Assembly (NCBI GenBank): GCA_002413185.1
Contig: DHWM01000113.1
Coordinates: forward strand, 489-9,982
Source of the DNA: Actinobacteria bacterium UBA5182
GTDB taxonomy: Bacteria > Actinomycetota > UBA4738
Reading direction: 5' to 3'
Length of the DNA: 9,494 bases
Below the pieces are notes generated by a model. That model was given only the letters and a program-made list of their open reading frames with translations, was not told where the DNA came from and ran no database searches. Shown in pieces: positions 6,724-9,494 of the stretch. A program made the position numbers and the translations under genes. The first letter of the stretch is position 1, and every line of letters begins with the position of its first letter.

Positions 6724-6765
6724 GGTCCGGGGGATGGGCGACGCGAACGGGGACCAGCGCGCCGG

Positions 6766-6783
6766 CTCGGGGGGAGAACCGAG
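6766..6783 (-). terminator. Possible weak terminator after the PIG-V-type gene
   Basis: On the minus strand CTCGG-TTCTCCCC-CCGAG forms a 5-bp GC-rich stem, 5 bases after the stop codon at 6789. There is no T tract, so Rho-independent termination is doubtful. Its position between the glycosyltransferase pair and the regulator is the main support. Confidence 0.22.
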
Positions 6784-6788
6784 ATGGG

Positions 6789-8087
6789 TCAGAAGACGTA
6801 GTACCAGTTCACGAACAGCAACGTCATCACCCCCAGCAGCGCCGCAGACGCGCCCACCACCAACTCGAGGCGGGCCCGGGACGGCCCGGTCCACCGGCCG
6901 AACGCCCAGAACACCGGGAAGATCGGCAGGGCGAACCGCGGAAACGACATGAGCGGCCGGCCCGTGAAGATGTAACACAGGGGGACCAGGATGCTGACCC
7001 AGGCGTAGACGCTGTAGGAGGGCCGGAACTTGACCACCGCGTAGATCGCCGCCGCGAGCACCGGGACCGCCACCATCCAGTCCAGGAGGTGATACCCGCC
7101 GGGATAGATGCCGATCCACCGGAACGCCTCGTGGGTGCCCTTCCCCACGGTGCTGATGGGGTTCTGCAGGTGCCGCTCCCAGAAGGCCTGCTGGTGCAGG
7201 GGGGCCAGCCAGTCGCCGGCCAGGTGTCGCCAGAAAGCGAGGTACACGCCCAGGCCTGCCAGGGGGCCGGCAGCCGCCAGCACCTCGGGAAACGGCCAGC
7301 GCCGGGGCCGGGCCAGAACGGCCTGATGGACCGCTTCGACCAGCAGCGGGAGCGTCAGGAGCACGCCCACGTTTCGGGTCAGCGCGGCCAGGAACCCTGC
7401 CGCGGCCGCCACGAGCCAGTTCGATCTCCGGGCTCCCCATAACGCCACGAGCACCAACAGCAGGAACATCGACTCGCTGTAGGGCGCCAGGAAGAACAGC
7501 GCGGTCGGGAACACCGCCGCGAATAGAACGGTTCTTCGGGCCAGGTCCTCGTCCTGGAATTCGGCTCTGGTCAACAGGTAGAGCACCATCAGTGCCGCCA
7601 GGAACGAGGCGTTCGAGACGAGCAGGCCGGCCGCCAGCGGATGGCCTCCGATGACGGTCGAGACTCCCCGCGTCACCAGGGGATAGAGTGGAAAGAAGGC
7701 GGCGCTTCCGTCGCCGTCGCGATAGCCCGAGTCAGCGATCCGCAGGTACCACAGGGCGTCGAACCGTTCCCACGACGTGAACAGGTTGTGCGGGCCGGGC
7801 GAGACCGCGTGCGCCGGCCAGCCGGGCACGTCGACCGGGCCGGGGATCGCCGGAAGGCCCTGGCGAACCGCCGGGCTCAGGCGGGACAGGTCGGGGAGCA
7901 GCGCCACCGAGACCAGGGCGATGACGGTGAGCCCGATCCTCATGGCCGCGAAGACCTTGAGGCAGTAGGCCAGGCCGGCCCGGCGCTCGGCCTTCGCCAC
8001 AGGATCCGCCGGCCGGCGCGAGCCTGGCCGGGCCGTCCCATCCGTGGATTCGCCCTCCGCCACCGCACGGCCGGGATCGGTCTTCAC
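6789..8087 (-). CDS. PIG-V-type membrane mannosyltransferase (GT-C fold, Mannosyl_trans2 family)
   Basis: This 432-residue integral membrane protein has a roughly 45-residue charged cytoplasmic N-terminus and many hydrophobic segments. Family marks are the first-loop sequence RFDALWYLRIADSGY (108-122), with Asp110 as the likely catalytic acid, AAFFPLYPLV (129-138), LTRNVG (236-241) and the C-terminal SFPRFALPIFPVF (381-393). PIG-V relatives in eukaryotes add mannose to GPI from dolichol-phosphate-mannose. Actinobacterial members are predicted to use polyprenyl-phosphate-mannose outside the membrane on lipid, glycan or protein acceptors. The acceptor here cannot be told. The GTG start overlaps the stop of the GT87 gene as GTGA and is preceded by GGGGGTGAT, close to the full anti-Shine-Dalgarno complement. 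The two genes are therefore surely co-transcribed and probably translationally coupled. Confidence 0.88.
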   Translation of the reverse strand: MKTDPGRAVAEGESTDGTARPGSRRPADPVAKAERRAGLAYCLKVFAAMRIGLTVIALVSVALLPDLSRLSPAVRQGLPAIPGPVDVPGWPAHAVSPGPHNLFTSWERFDALWYLRIADSGYRDGDGSAAFFPLYPLVTRGVSTVIGGHPLAAGLLVSNASFLAALMVLYLLTRAEFQDEDLARRTVLFAAVFPTALFFLAPYSESMFLLLVLVALWGARRSNWLVAAAAGFLAALTRNVGVLLTLPLLVEAVHQAVLARPRRWPFPEVLAAAGPLAGLGVYLAFWRHLAGDWLAPLHQQAFWERHLQNPISTVGKGTHEAFRWIGIYPGGYHLLDWMVAVPVLAAAIYAVVKFRPSYSVYAWVSILVPLCYIFTGRPLMSFPRFALPIFPVFWAFGRWTGPSRARLELVVGASAALLGVMTLLFVNWYYVF

Positions 8088-9394
8088 GCCATCACCCCCG
8101 CGGGCGCGGGGTTGATGCGGGCGAATGGCAGAAGGGCCCGTTCATTCCCAGATTGAAGCACCCACGCGGCCAGACAAGCCATGAGGACGGCCGCGCGGAC
8201 CAGGAGAGCGATCTGAAACCCGCCTAGCGGAACGCCGTGGTAGCCGGCGAAGGCAGGATCCTGCAGGTCTGCCGAGAGCCGTCCGAACCAGCTGAACCTG
8301 GTCACGAACACAGCCATGTCCGCCAGTTCGAACGCCCCGAACAGCCACGGGTTTGGAAGCGCCAGGCCGAACCAGGGGAGAAGCCACAGCCCGTATTGGG
8401 GGGAGTACACCTTGTTCGTGAGGAGGAACGCCACGATCAGAGGGAATCCGAACGTCCATCGGGGGAAGCCTGGATCGCGGTGGCGGCGGGCCCACCACAG
8501 CGACCCCGCCAGCGCTGCGAACAGGGCCAGCGACCAGGCGTCCAGCAGACGACCCGACCAGCCGCAGCCGATGCCGCCGTGGAGCCGCTGGCAGGCGATG
8601 AACCACAGGCTGTCCCAGTCGGCCCCGCGCTGCGAGTTGAACCGGAAGAAGGTGGCCCAGGAGTGCGGGGACGCGATGACGAACGGCAGGTTCGCCAGGG
8701 CGTACGTGGTCCCCGCGACACCGATGAGCGTCCATGCGTCCGCGCTTCGACGTTCCCGCAGTCGACCCAGGACGAAGGGGATGAGCAGCAATGCCGGGTA
8801 GAGCTTCGCCGCCGTGCCCAGCCCGAGGAAGATCCCCGCGAGCGCGTCTCGTCTTCGCAGGTAGGTAAGAGTGCCGCAGGTGGCCAATGCCACGGCCAGG
8901 AGATCCCAGTTGACGAAGCCGTAGATCAGGAGGGTTGGGGCGAGGGCGAAATACAGGGCCCGCACCCCGGCCATCCGCCATAACGCCCAGGTGGTGGCGA
9001 GCGCGCACAGCACCAGGAGCAGGGCGTTCGCGTAGAAGAACCCGGCGTAGGTAGGGATGTGGCCGGCGAGCCCGGCGATGCCCTGGGAGATCCAGGCGGA
9101 GGTCCGCATGAAGTACATGGTGAGTACGGGGTATTCGTCGCACTGCTCGCCGGCATCGCGCGGGCATGGGTCGAGGTAGGGGAGCCTCCCCCCTGTGAGC
9201 CGCTCGGTGCCGTACAGAGGCACGATGTCCGAATAGCAGAGACGCCGGTACTGCCGGCCGTCGGTCCAGCGGCCCGAGGCGCAGGGCTGCTTCAGCGCGG
9301 CGCCTGCGGCCAGCGTGACGAGGGTGGCGGTTACCACCGTCAGCAGGGTGGCTCCTGCCGCGTGCCTGGCGGCGGCGTGCCTGGGTCGGGGCAC
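8084..9394 (-). CDS. GT87-family (DUF2029) polyprenyl-phosphate-mannose-dependent alpha-mannosyltransferase
   Basis: This 436-residue polytopic membrane protein begins with a short basic stretch and a first TM segment (about 14-34). A long probable outer loop follows, with CYSDIVPLYGTERL, where Asp56 is the candidate GT-C catalytic acid, and an EYPVLT motif (87-92). Later marks are NWDLLAV (162-168), AAKLYPALLLIP (195-206) and NKVYSPQYGLWLLPW (327-341), all typical of GT87. Characterised relatives such as mycobacterial PimE transfer mannose to phosphatidylinositol mannosides, but the substrate here is not known. Four Cys in the first loop (38, 53, 77, 85) and two later (268, 277) could form outer-face disulfides. 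The start is GTG at 9394, the first start available in frame. Its ribosome site is poor (AGAAG directly adjacent) and the frame stays open to the window edge, so the exact start is uncertain. It is the first complete gene of an operon with the PIG-V-type gene. Confidence 0.88.
   Translation of the reverse strand: MPRPRHAAARHAAGATLLTVVTATLVTLAAGAALKQPCASGRWTDGRQYRRLCYSDIVPLYGTERLTGGRLPYLDPCPRDAGEQCDEYPVLTMYFMRTSAWISQGIAGLAGHIPTYAGFFYANALLLVLCALATTWALWRMAGVRALYFALAPTLLIYGFVNWDLLAVALATCGTLTYLRRRDALAGIFLGLGTAAKLYPALLLIPFVLGRLRERRSADAWTLIGVAGTTYALANLPFVIASPHSWATFFRFNSQRGADWDSLWFIACQRLHGGIGCGWSGRLLDAWSLALFAALAGSLWWARRHRDPGFPRWTFGFPLIVAFLLTNKVYSPQYGLWLLPWFGLALPNPWLFGAFELADMAVFVTRFSWFGRLSADLQDPAFAGYHGVPLGGFQIALLVRAAVLMACLAAWVLQSGNERALLPFARINPAPAGVMA
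8091..8099 (-). promoter_or_regulatory. Ribosome binding site of the PIG-V-type gene
   Basis: GGGGGTGAT on the minus strand lies inside the last codons of the GT87 gene. Its G-run is 7 bases before the GTG start at 8087-8085. It supports a GTG start inside the 4-base overlap with the upstream gene. Confidence 0.65.
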
Positions 9395-9407
9395 CTTCTG
9401 GAGGAGG

Positions 9408-9494
9408 CTAAGCGGGAAGGGGGCGGGCGGGCAGGTTCGAAGGGGGGACCCGCAGCGTGAACCGGCAGTCGAACTCGCTCTCCACCGAGAACGA
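9408..9494 (-). CDS. C-terminal end of an unidentified protein (5' partial)
   Basis: Twenty-eight codons enter from the right edge and stop at TAG (9410-9408), 13 bases before the GT87 start. Nearly all third positions are G or C, the best of the three minus frames here. The visible residues start SFSVESEFDCRFTLRVPP and end in a Pro/Ala/Arg tail. I do not recognise the family. The spacing suggests it is the upstream member of the mannosyltransferase operon. Confidence 0.45.
   Translation of the reverse strand, partial: SFSVESEFDCRFTLRVPPSNLPARPLPA

Noticed and set aside
8142..9167. 341-codon minus-strand frame inside the GT87 gene
   Set aside because: It is an out-of-frame shadow of a well-marked membrane enzyme.
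1..9494. Mobile elements, CRISPR arrays, attachment sites
   Set aside because: I saw no transposase or integrase motifs, no terminal inverted repeats and no regularly spaced direct repeats.

Overview
This window is GC-rich, with strong G/C preference at third codon positions and long open shadow frames opposite the real genes. The protein families point to an uncultured or soil-type actinobacterium (Actinomycetota). They are a class A penicillin-binding protein with a Pro/Thr/Ser tail, GT87 and PIG-V type membrane mannosyltransferases, multi-pass HisKA_3 kinases with GAF or PAS modules, and the remnant of a zinc-ribbon class III cyclase. This placement is inferred from family content, not from a marker gene.

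Layout: at the left edge (1-1026, +) is the C-terminal transpeptidase half of a class A PBP. A 189-base convergent gap separates it from a run of minus-strand genes. Reading that run in transcription order, from right to left: the last 28 codons of an unidentified gene (9494-9408); a GT87-type polyprenyl-phosphate-dependent mannosyltransferase (9394-8084); a PIG-V-type mannosyltransferase (8087-6789), whose GTG start overlaps the preceding stop; a NarL-type response regulator (6670-6026); a PAS-containing membrane histidine kinase (5920-3735) split by a one-base frameshift; a decayed cyclase N-terminus (3612-3453); and a GAF-containing membrane histidine kinase (3264-1216).

The two GT-C enzymes probably form an envelope-glycan operon acting on the outer face of the membrane. 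The response regulator and the first kinase are the likely two-component pair. The second kinase has no regulator of its own in view and may signal to the same regulator. The PBP belongs to peptidoglycan synthesis, so the window as a whole concerns the envelope plus signal sensing.

The points most worth checking are the kinase frameshift, which lies exactly in the dimerisation/phosphorylation domain and creates a TGATG stop-start overlap; the fragment of a zinc-ribbon adenylate/guanylate cyclase between the two kinases; and three copies of TTCTAG confined to the short gaps around the response regulator. I found no convincing novel system, mobile element, CRISPR array or RNA gene.
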